DNA from: Candidatus Eiseniibacteriota bacterium
GTDB taxonomy: Bacteria > Eisenbacteria > RBG-16-71-46
NCBI GenBank assembly: GCA_025357055.1
Contig: JANXPZ010000208.1
Location: 1-41,805, forward strand
Direction: 5' to 3'
DNA: 41,805 bases
Shown here: one piece after another, positions 17,507 to 24,569 of the stretch
How the letters are laid out: every line of letters starts with the position of its first letter
How positions within the stretch are numbered: the first letter of the stretch is position 1
Program-made: the position numbers and the translations under genes
Notes under the pieces: generated by a model
What the model saw: only the letters and a program-made list of their open reading frames with translations
Told to the model about the DNA's origin: nothing
The model's database searches: none

Positions 17507-19861
17507 GTGGCAACGAAACGTTCCGGGCCCGCCGGCCCACCGAATCCCGCGCTGGACGCGGCGCTCCGCCTCTCGCCCGGCCGCTGGCTGGTCCTCGCGC
17601 TGCTCGCCGCGGCGACCTTCGCCGTCTTCGCCGGGGCGCTGCGTTGCGGTTGGGTCCTGCTGGACGATCCGCAATACGTCCTCGACAACCCGCACATTAA
17701 CCGCGGCTGGCGGTTCGACGACGCGCTCTGGTTCCTGTCCCACTCCCACGGTGGGAACTGGCACCCACTGACGTCGTGGTCGCACCTGCTGGACGTGCAG
17801 CTCTTCGGGCTCGCGCCGGCCGGTCCCCACGCGGTCAACCTGCTGCTCCACGTCCTCAACGCGGTGCTGCTCGCCTGGGTGCTGTTCCGGCTGACGGGTG
17901 GCTGGTGGCGCAGCGTGCTGGTCGCGGCCCTGTTCGCGCTCCACCCGCTGCGGGTCGAGTCGGTGGCCTGGATCTCCGAGCGCAAGGACGTGCTGAGCGG
18001 GCTCTTCTTCCTGCTGGCCGTGGAGGCCTACCGCCGCTGGGCCGTGCGCCCGGGCCGCGCGCGCCAGGCGCTGCTGATGGTGACGTTCGCGCTGGGACTG
18101 ATGTCGAAGCCGATGCTCGTCACGCTGCCGTTCGTGCTGGTGCTGCTCGATGTCTGGCCGCTGGGGCGGCTGCGGGGGATGCCGCGCAACCCGGCGTTCC
18201 GCGCCCCGGTGCGGCCGCTCATGGGACTGATCGCGGAGAAGTGGCCGCTGTTCGCGCTCTCGGGCGCATCGGCCGTCGTCACGTTCCTCGTGCAGCGCGG
18301 GGGTGGTGCCGTGGCCTCCGTCGGGCTGACCTCGCCCGCGCGGCGCATCTCCAACGCGTTGATCGCGTACTGGCGCTATGTCGAGAAGACCTTCTGGCCT
18401 CACGACCTCGCGATCTTCTACCCGTACAGCCGTGTCATCGAGTACGCCGTGGCCGCGGCGGTCGCCGCCGGGCTCGTGGGGGTGACCGCGCTGTTCCTGT
18501 GGCAGGCGCGCCGGCGGCCGTATCTCCTGGTGGGCTGGTTCTGGTACCTCGGGATGCTGGTCCCCGTGATCGGTCTGCTCCAGGTGGGCGGGCAGGCGTA
18601 CGCGGACCGCTACACCTACCTGCCCACCATCGGACTGGTCGTCGCGCTGGTCTGGCTCGCCGCAGATCTGGCCGCGAGGTCACGACCCGGCCGCGCCGTG
18701 GCGGTGGCCGCGTCCTCGCTCGCGCTGGCCGGCCTGTCGGCGGCGACGGTGCGGCAGGTCGGCCACTGGAAGAACAGCCGCACGCTCTTCGAGCACACGC
18801 TGGCCGTCACGCGCGACAATCCCATCGCACACGTGTGCCTGGGGGATGTGTCGCGCCAGGAGGGCGATGCCCGGGCCGCTCTCCAGCACTACCAGGCCGC
18901 GGTGCGCCTCGTGCCGGGCTGGGGGGAGGCGCGCAACAAGCTGGGTGGGGCCGTCGTGGCGGCACTCGCGACCGCGCCCGTACAGCAGGTCGCCCGCTGG
19001 AGGGACCCGCAGGCACCCTTCGAACGTGCGCTCACGATCATTCGCGACGATCCGGCCGTCAACGAAAGGGTGGGCGAATTGCTGCTCCTCGAGGGACAGC
19101 CGCAGTTCGCCGTCGAACACTTCGAGGAGGTGCTGCGCGCCCGGCCGGATCTGGCCGAAGCGCACGTCAATCTGGCGATCGCCCTGACCGCGATGGGTCG
19201 CTACGACGACGCCATCGAGCATTTCCGCACCGGGCTGCGCGCGAGGGGCACGGCGAGCGGCCATACCCAGTTCGGACTCGCGCTCGCGAGATCGGGACGC
19301 GTGGACGAGGCGATCGTGGAATATCGGACCGCGCTGCGGATCGAGCCCGACCGCGCCGTGACGCTGCTGCAACTGGGAACGGCCCTGGGCGCCAGGGGGC
19401 GTTTCGCCGAGGCGGCGGCCTGCCTGCAGCGCGCCGTGGACCTGGGTCAGGCCAGCGACGACACGCGCCGCCTGCTGGCCGGAACCCTGGTGCGCGCCGG
19501 GCAGGTGGAGAACGCGCTGCGCGCCTACGGCGGGATCCTGCGCGACAACCCCGACGACCTGGACGCGCTCAACAACGCGGCCTGGATCCGTGCCACCTGC
19601 GCCGACGCCCGGCTGCGCGACGGCGCGGAGGCCGTGCGCCTGGCCGAGCGCGCGCGCGACCGCAGTCCGCAGCCCGTGGCCGTGTTCTTCAGCACGCTGG
19701 CCGCGGCGTATGCCGAGGCCGGACGTTTCCCCGAGGCCATCGGGGCGTGCGGCCGCGCGCTGGAGCTGGCGCGCAGCGACGGCGACCCGCAGGCGGCGCA
19801 GTCCTTCCAGCGACAACTCGAACGCTATCGGTCCGGCCGGCCGTTCCACTTCGGGGACTGA
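17507..19861 (+). CDS. TMTC-like O-mannosyltransferase-type membrane protein with TPRs, copy 2 (internally duplicated)
   Basis: This 784-aa protein is nearly identical to copy 1 over roughly residues 1-270, with the same DD loop (LLDDPQYVLDNPHI), HPLRVESVAWISERKD and RYTYLPTIG motifs. It is exactly 77 residues longer. The extra length is an internal tandem duplication: the segment starting VGHWKNSRTLFEHTLAV is followed 77 residues later by its diverged copy VARWRDPQAPFERALTI. This adds a TPR-like unit between membrane and TPR domains. A 93-bp tract near the 3' end matches copy 3 rather than copy 1. The C-terminal tail is YRSGRPFHFGD. Start: GTG after the conserved leader. Expected function as for copy 1; the changed TPR array may alter partner or acceptor choice. 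Confidence 0.85.
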   Translation: MATKRSGPAGPPNPALDAALRLSPGRWLVLALLAAATFAVFAGALRCGWVLLDDPQYVLDNPHINRGWRFDDALWFLSHSHGGNWHPLTSWSHLLDVQLFGLAPAGPHAVNLLLHVLNAVLLAWVLFRLTGGWWRSVLVAALFALHPLRVESVAWISERKDVLSGLFFLLAVEAYRRWAVRPGRARQALLMVTFALGLMSKPMLVTLPFVLVLLDVWPLGRLRGMPRNPAFRAPVRPLMGLIAEKWPLFALSGASAVVTFLVQRGGGAVASVGLTSPARRISNALIAYWRYVEKTFWPHDLAIFYPYSRVIEYAVAAAVAAGLVGVTALFLWQARRRPYLLVGWFWYLGMLVPVIGLLQVGGQAYADRYTYLPTIGLVVALVWLAADLAARSRPGRAVAVAASSLALAGLSAATVRQVGHWKNSRTLFEHTLAVTRDNPIAHVCLGDVSRQEGDARAALQHYQAAVRLVPGWGEARNKLGGAVVAALATAPVQQVARWRDPQAPFERALTIIRDDPAVNERVGELLLLEGQPQFAVEHFEEVLRARPDLAEAHVNLAIALTAMGRYDDAIEHFRTGLRARGTASGHTQFGLALARSGRVDEAIVEYRTALRIEPDRAVTLLQLGTALGARGRFAEAAACLQRAVDLGQASDDTRRLLAGTLVRAGQVENALRAYGGILRDNPDDLDALNNAAWIRATCADARLRDGAEAVRLAERARDRSPQPVAVFFSTLAAAYAEAGRFPEAIGACGRALELARSDGDPQAAQSFQRQLERYRSGRPFHFGD
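18758..19219 (+). repeat. Two 231-bp tandem units inside TMTC-like copy 2
   Basis: Unit 1 is 18758-18988 and unit 2 is 18989-19219. The translations align as GQV/RQV-x-W-(K/R)-x-x-x-x-x-F-E-(H/R)-x-L-x-x-x-R-D-(N/D)-P at both starts. The period is exactly 77 codons, which equals the length excess of this protein over copies 1 and 3. The units are diverged, so the duplication is not very recent. Confidence 0.75.
19646..19738 (+). repeat. 93-bp tract shared with TMTC-like copy 3 (gene-conversion patch)
   Basis: Bases 19646-19738 match 21971-22063 at 92 of 93 positions, whereas the corresponding part of copy 1 (around 17170-17260) differs at many positions. Sequence on both sides of this tract in copy 2 is closer to copy 1. 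This is a mosaic pattern typical of gene conversion between tandem paralogues. Confidence 0.75.
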
Positions 19862-19929
19862 GCGTTCGGGGAGTGAGCGTGGCGGCAAGTCGGTCCGCTG
19901 CGAGTCGTGGCGCCCGCCGCTGACCTGAC

Positions 19930-19947
19930 GACGAGCACCTGCTCGTC
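19930..19947 (+). terminator. Hairpin after TMTC-like copy 2
   Basis: GACGAGC (19930-19936) and GCTCGTC (19941-19947) form the same 7-bp stem as at 17438-17455, here with loop ACCT. The stem is perfectly kept while the loop and flanks differ. Confidence 0.5.
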
Positions 19948-20029
19948 CGAGGCCCGCCGTCTTCGTCGCCAGCGGTCCCGGTCGCGCGTCGTCCCGGTTG
20001 AACGCGGCGTCGGTCGCCCGCCGTCTCCC

Positions 20030-20056
20030 GGTGACCGGCCGACCGTATGATAGAGT
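20030..20056 (+). promoter_or_regulatory. Start-proximal element, TMTC-like copy 3
   Basis: CGGTGACCGGCCGACCG, then TATGATAGAGTC, is the diverged form of the leader found before copies 1 and 2. TATGAT (20046-20051) is a five-of-six -10 match ending 11 nt before the GTG at 20063. No Shine-Dalgarno is present. Confidence 0.5.
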
Positions 20057-20062
20057 CGGGTC

Positions 20063-22186
20063 GTGGCGACGAAGAGTCCCAGACCGCCGGCCCTGCCGGC
20101 CCCTGCCGCGGCCGGTGTGGCGCCCCTTTCCGTATCCCACTGGCTGATCCTGACGATGCTCGCCGCGGCGACGTTCGCCGTCTTCGCGGGCGCGCTGCGC
20201 AACGGCTGGCTGACGTTCGACGACCCCCAGTACGTCTTCAACAATCCGCACGTCAGCCGCGGCCTGCGGCTCGACGGCCTGCTCTGGTTCCTCTCGCACC
20301 CCCACAGCGAGAACTGGCACCCGCTGACGTCCTGGTCGCACCTGCTCGACGTCCAGCTGTTCGGGCTCGCGCCGGCCGGACACCACGCCGTGAGCGTTCT
20401 GCTCCATGCGCTGAACGCGGTGCTGCTGGTGGTCGTCCTGCACCGGCTGACGGGGGCGTGGTGGCGCAGCGTGATGGTCGGCACCCTGTTCGCGCTCCAT
20501 CCGCTGCGGGTCGAATCGGTGGTCTGGATCTCCGAGCGCAAGGACGTGCTGAGCGGCCTCTTCTTCCTGCTGACGATCGAGGCCTATCGCAGCTGGAGCG
20601 CGCGTCCGGGTCGCGCGCGCTACGCCGCGCTGGTCGCGGCGCTCGCGCTCGGGCTGATGTCGAAACCGATGCTCGTCACCCTGCCCTTCGTCCTCGTGCT
20701 GCTGGACGTCTGGCCGTTGGGGCGGCTGCGCGGGATGCCGCACCGTCCTTCGACGCGCGCGCCCGCGCTTCCGCTGATGGGACTGATCGCCGAGAAGTGG
20801 CCGCTGTTCGCTCTCTCCGTCCTCTCGGCCGTCGTCACCTTCCTGGTGCAGCGCGGGGGCGGCGCCGTGGCCTCGGTCGAGATGATCCCGCCCGCCCGCC
20901 GTGTCCTCAACGCGCTGGTGTCGTACTGGCGGTACATCGGGAAGACCTTCTGGCCGCACGACCTCTCGGTGCTGTACCCGTACCGCAGCGACCCGGAGAC
21001 GCTCGCGGCCGCGGTGGGCGCCGTCGCGCTCCTGGTCGTGACGGTCCTGTTCCTGCGGCAGGCGCGCCGGCGGCCCCACCTGCTGGTCGGCTGGCTCTGG
21101 TACCTGGGCATGCTGGTTCCCGTGATCGGCCTGGTCCAGGTGGGCAGCCAGGCCTACGCGGACCGCTACACCTACCTGCCCGCCATCGGGCTGCTCATCG
21201 CGCTGGTCTGGTTCGCGGGCGAACTGGCCGCGCACTCGCGCGCGGCGCGCGCGGTGGCCGTGGGTGTGTTCTCGCTCGCCCTGGTCGGCTTCTCGGTGGT
21301 CACCGTGCGGCAGGTCCCGCTGTGGAAGGACACCCGCACGCTCTTCGAGCACGCCCTCGCCGTCACCCGCGACAACCCGACCGCGCACGAGAAGCTGGGC
21401 GAGGTCCTGATCCAGGAGGGCCGGTTCCAGCCGGCCGTCGCCCAATTCGAAGATGCGCTTCGCCTGCGGCCGGGCTACGCCGAGGCGCACACCAATCTCG
21501 GCAGCGCGCTCGGCATGCTGGGTCGCTCCGACGAAGCCATCGTCCATTTCCGTGCCGGGCTGGCCGTGAAACCGTCGGCCGACGCGTTCCACAATCTGGC
21601 GTTCACGCTCGCCCGGTCGGGGCGCGTGGACGACGCGATCCCCGAATACGAAGCGGCGCTCCGGCTCGACCCAGGACGCTACGGCACCCTCGTGCAGCTG
21701 GGGACGGCGCTCGCCGCGCGAGGACGGTTCGCCGAGGCCGCGACCTGTCTGCAACGGGCCCTGGACATGAATCCCGCCGACCTCGAGACCCGCCGCCTGC
21801 TCGCCGTCACCGCCCTGCGGCAGGGGCGGGTCGGAGACGCGGTCACCGCCTACCGGGAGATCCTGCGCCGCAGCCCGGATGACCTGGATGCGCTCAACAA
21901 TCTGGCCTGGATCCTCGCGACCCACGCCGATCCGGCCCGCCGCGACGGCGCCGAGGCGGTGCGCCTGGCGGAGCGCGCGCGCGACCGCAGTCCGCAGCCC
22001 GTGGCCGTGTTCTTCAGCACGCTGGCCGCGGCGTACGCCGAGGCCGGACGTTTCCCCGAGGCCGTGAATGCCTGCGAACGCGCTATTGGACTGGCGGGCC
22101 GCGAGCCGCGGACGGAGGAGGTCCGGCGCTACGAGGAGCAGCTCCGCAGCTACCGGGCCGGGAGAGCCTTCCACTTCGCGAAGTGA
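20063..22186 (+). CDS. TMTC-like O-mannosyltransferase-type membrane protein with TPRs, copy 3
   Basis: The 707-aa third tandem paralogue has the same plan: N-terminal membrane part with TFDDPQYVFNNPHV, NWHPLTSWSHLLDVQLFGL, ALHPLRVESVVWISERKD, LGLMSKPMLVTLPFVLVLLD and YADRYTYLPAIG, then TPRs from ~430. It is more diverged from copies 1 and 2 than they are from each other, except in short tracts shared with copy 2 (a RGGGAVASV segment near 20860 and 21971-22063). TPR units include YAEAHTNLGSALGMLGRSDE and the terminal STLAAAYAEAGRFPEAVNAC block. The C-terminal tail is YRAGRAFHFAK. Start GTG. It converges with the divergent TMTC-like gene at 22299. Confidence 0.85.
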   Translation: MATKSPRPPALPAPAAAGVAPLSVSHWLILTMLAAATFAVFAGALRNGWLTFDDPQYVFNNPHVSRGLRLDGLLWFLSHPHSENWHPLTSWSHLLDVQLFGLAPAGHHAVSVLLHALNAVLLVVVLHRLTGAWWRSVMVGTLFALHPLRVESVVWISERKDVLSGLFFLLTIEAYRSWSARPGRARYAALVAALALGLMSKPMLVTLPFVLVLLDVWPLGRLRGMPHRPSTRAPALPLMGLIAEKWPLFALSVLSAVVTFLVQRGGGAVASVEMIPPARRVLNALVSYWRYIGKTFWPHDLSVLYPYRSDPETLAAAVGAVALLVVTVLFLRQARRRPHLLVGWLWYLGMLVPVIGLVQVGSQAYADRYTYLPAIGLLIALVWFAGELAAHSRAARAVAVGVFSLALVGFSVVTVRQVPLWKDTRTLFEHALAVTRDNPTAHEKLGEVLIQEGRFQPAVAQFEDALRLRPGYAEAHTNLGSALGMLGRSDEAIVHFRAGLAVKPSADAFHNLAFTLARSGRVDDAIPEYEAALRLDPGRYGTLVQLGTALAARGRFAEAATCLQRALDMNPADLETRRLLAVTALRQGRVGDAVTAYREILRRSPDDLDALNNLAWILATHADPARRDGAEAVRLAERARDRSPQPVAVFFSTLAAAYAEAGRFPEAVNACERAIGLAGREPRTEEVRRYEEQLRSYRAGRAFHFAK

Positions 22187-22193
22187 CTCGTGT

Positions 22194-22229
22194 CGCGGGC
22201 GGATGGAACACGGCGCATCGCCGCCCGCG
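22194..22229. terminator. Hairpin between convergent TMTC-like genes
   Basis: CGCGGGCGG (22194-22202) pairs with CCGCCCGCG (22221-22229), a perfect 9-bp stem over an 18-nt loop. It lies 8 nt after the copy 3 stop and in front of the stop of the opposing gene, so it could serve both directions. There is no U-tract. Confidence 0.45.
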
Positions 22230-22298
22230 TGGCCGCTTCGCTCGGGTCGCGGGCCGCACGCAACGGACAGACCCGCGCGTCGGCGGACCAGGCGACGT

Positions 22299-24236
22299 CT
22301 ACTGACTTCCCGTCCCGGCCAGCGCCTGCGCGGTCGCCTGATCGCTCCGGGCCTGGACCGAATCGCCCAGCGCCGCCTGGACCATGGCCCTGATCTCGTA
22401 CACCTTCGCCATCCGCGGCGAGGTCTCCGCGGCGAGGTTCATCTGACGCAGTGCGTCCGTGAGTCTCCCGCCCCGGTACAGCGCCAGGCCCAGATTGCAC
22501 CTCGCCACCACGTTCCCCGGATCGCGGCCGAGGATCGCGGCGTAGTCGGCGGCCGCCAGGTCGTATTCCCGCAGCCGCTCGAGGTAGAGATATCCCCGCT
22601 GGATCCGGGCATTCGCGCTCGTCGAATCCAGGCTGAGCGCGCGCGTGAAGTCGCGCAATGCCGGACCGTCCAGGCCCAGTCCGATGTACGCGGCGCCTCG
22701 ATTCGTGTACAGGCTGTGGATCGTGCTGTCCAGCGCCACGCCGCGGTCCAGCACGACGACCGCCTCCCGGTAGCGTCCGCAGTAGTCCAGGGCCCCGCCG
22801 TACTGGGCGTACGCGCTCGCGTCGCGGGGACGGAGCGCGACCACCCGCTCGCAGTCCCTGGCGGCGAGACCGAACTGCCCGATGGCCACGAAGGCCATGG
22901 AGCGGTTGGTCAGCGCGATGGTGGAGGCCGGGTACTTCGCGATCACGTCGGTCCACAGCGTCACGCTGTCCTTCCACACTCGCGCCCGAAGGCCACTCAT
23001 GAGCGCGAAGCACGCGATCGCGGACACCACCAGCGTGCGGATGGCCCGGGCCCGGCCGCTGCCGCCCGCAACCGCCGCCCCGGGCCACGCCTGTCCGACG
23101 ATCCAGCACAGGCCGAGGTAGGGGACGTACGTGTAGCGCTCCGCGACGAACGCCCGGCCGACCGACAGGAGCTGCAGCACGGGCGCGATGGTCAGGGCGA
23201 AGAAGAGGAAGCCGAAGGCCAGGTCGCGCTGCCGGGAGCGGACCTGGAGGATCGCGATCGCGACGGCCAGCGCGAAGAGCGGGCCGCTCCACACCCAGAG
23301 CGGCAGCGTCCCGTCGGGGCCCAGCGGATAGGGATGGAAGGCCGAGAGCGGCGCCGGCACGACGAAGCGGACGAGATACAGCACGAGCCCCCAGGAGGCG
23401 AAGAGGAGACTCTGCCAGAGGGGCAGGTTCTGGTTGTTGACGTTCCCGCCGGTCCACTGCGCCTGCACCGCGATCACGCCGAAGACCAGCGCGAGGAGGA
23501 AGAACGGCGCCTTTCCGAGCAGGCTCGTGCGCGTGACCGGACGGCGCTGGTATGCGTCCGCCAGCAGCATCACCACGGGGAGCACGACGGCCTGCCCCTT
23601 CGAGAGCAGCGACAGGAGGAAGAGCAGGAGCGAGCCCGCGAGGTACCGGGCCCGGCCGCTGGCGCTGTGCCGCAGGTACAGGAGCAGCGAGCCCAGGAAG
23701 AACGCGGTGTAGAGGACGTCCTTCCGCTCGGAGATCCACGCGACGGACTCCACGTGCATCGGGTGCAGCGCGAACAGGGCGGAAGTCACCAGCGCGCCGG
23801 GAGCGTTGCCCGCCGTGAGCGCCAGGACCACCCGGTACACGAGGACCGTGCTCACGAGGTGAAGGAGGAGGCTGGTGACGTGATAGGCGAGCGGGTTCGC
23901 CCCGACGAAGTGCCACTCGATCGCGTAGGTCAGCAGCGTGAGCGGGTGGTAGTTGCCCAGCACGTACGTCGTCGGCGTGAAGAGCTTCACGAGCGTCTGG
24001 AACGAGAGGTGGTTCACCAGGGGATTGTTGAGCAGGTACTGATTGTCGTCCCAGTTGGTGAGCGCGTTCCGGAGCGAGGGCAGGTAGACGAGGAAGGTCG
24101 CGAGCAGGACGCCCGCCAGGGCCCAGGGCAGCCCGGGCGCGGGCGACGGGCGGGCCGCGTCACTGCCCCGGGACGGCGGAGCGCCGGACTTGCGGGAATC
24201 GGAGCGATCACGGTTCTGCAGACGTTGGGTCGTCAT
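22299..24236 (-). CDS. Divergent TMTC-like membrane glycosyltransferase with TPRs
   Basis: From the ATG at 24236 the product is 645 aa. It has an N-terminal membrane part with the acidic loop (LTNWDDNQYLLNNPLVNHL), GNYHPLTLLTYAIEWHFVG, ALHPMHVESVAWISERKDVL, SLLSKGQAVVLPVVMLL and ERYTYVPYLGL. TPR-like units follow (RSMAFVAIGQFGLAARDCER, GAAYIGLGLDGPALRDFTRA, CNLGLALYRGGRLTDALRQM). The motif set is TMTC-family, but it is clearly a different subgroup from the plus-strand copies and lacks the YRAGRPFHF tail. An alternative start at 24281 adds 15 residues. I prefer 24236 because it overlaps (ATGA) the stop of a small upstream ORF with an excellent ribosome site, whereas neither start has one of its own. 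Confidence 0.82.
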   Translation of the reverse strand: MTTQRLQNRDRSDSRKSGAPPSRGSDAARPSPAPGLPWALAGVLLATFLVYLPSLRNALTNWDDNQYLLNNPLVNHLSFQTLVKLFTPTTYVLGNYHPLTLLTYAIEWHFVGANPLAYHVTSLLLHLVSTVLVYRVVLALTAGNAPGALVTSALFALHPMHVESVAWISERKDVLYTAFFLGSLLLYLRHSASGRARYLAGSLLLFLLSLLSKGQAVVLPVVMLLADAYQRRPVTRTSLLGKAPFFLLALVFGVIAVQAQWTGGNVNNQNLPLWQSLLFASWGLVLYLVRFVVPAPLSAFHPYPLGPDGTLPLWVWSGPLFALAVAIAILQVRSRQRDLAFGFLFFALTIAPVLQLLSVGRAFVAERYTYVPYLGLCWIVGQAWPGAAVAGGSGRARAIRTLVVSAIACFALMSGLRARVWKDSVTLWTDVIAKYPASTIALTNRSMAFVAIGQFGLAARDCERVVALRPRDASAYAQYGGALDYCGRYREAVVVLDRGVALDSTIHSLYTNRGAAYIGLGLDGPALRDFTRALSLDSTSANARIQRGYLYLERLREYDLAAADYAAILGRDPGNVVARCNLGLALYRGGRLTDALRQMNLAAETSPRMAKVYEIRAMVQAALGDSVQARSDQATAQALAGTGSQ

Positions 24237-24295
24237 GACCCGATCGAGAAGATCGTCGCAGTCCCGCTGTGAGTCCGGCATGCCAGCGCGTCCAT
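24233..24295 (-). CDS. Possible 20-codon leader peptide translationally coupled to the TMTC-like gene
   Basis: On the minus strand GAAGGAGGG (24310-24302) sits 6 nt before an ATG at 24295, the best ribosome site in this area. It opens a 20-residue ORF beginning MDALACRTHSGT whose TGA stop (24235-24233) overlaps the next ATG (24236) as ATGA. This could be a real leader peptide used for coupling. Alternatively the ribosome site marks a frameshifted true start of the larger gene. No attenuator structure or codon run is visible. Confidence 0.4.
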   Translation of the reverse strand: MDALACRTHSGTATIFSIGS

Positions 24296-24514
24296 TTCGA
24301 GCCCTCCTTCGTGTGCGCTCATGGGGCGCACTGGATGTCCGGGACCCGCCCCCGGTGGTGGGCGCGGATCCGATTCAAATGATGACGCCACGTCGGCGAA
24401 GTCGTCAATCTCCTCCAGATCGCCCGCCGCCTCGAGCTCGTCCGACTCCTCGATGGCCACGCTCGGTCCGGCCGCGCTCGACGATGCTGTCTGGATCCGC
24501 CCCACGCACGACGA

Positions 24515-24544
24515 AGGCCCGCCGGTCTCGCGACCTGCGGGCCT
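24515..24544 (-). terminator. Hairpin downstream of the lon-like gene
   Basis: AGGCCCGC (24515-24522) pairs with GCGGGCCT (24537-24544). Inside, after one C/T mismatch, GGTC pairs with GACC over the loop TCGC. It lies 25 nt past the lon-like stop on the minus strand. No strong U-tract follows. Confidence 0.55.
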
Positions 24545-24569
24545 CGGTCCGTCTGCTGCGGAGGTCCTG

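Noticed and set aside
17507-19861. TMTC-like copy 2 as a pseudogene
   Set aside because: Despite its internal duplication and mosaic tracts, the frame is intact from GTG to stop and all family motifs and the C-terminal tail are present.
18680-22174. A 1164-codon open frame on the minus strand
   Set aside because: It lies antisense to TMTC-like copies 2 and 3, spans their intergenic region and is Arg/Gly/His/Gln-rich with no domain. Long antisense frames are expected at this GC content.
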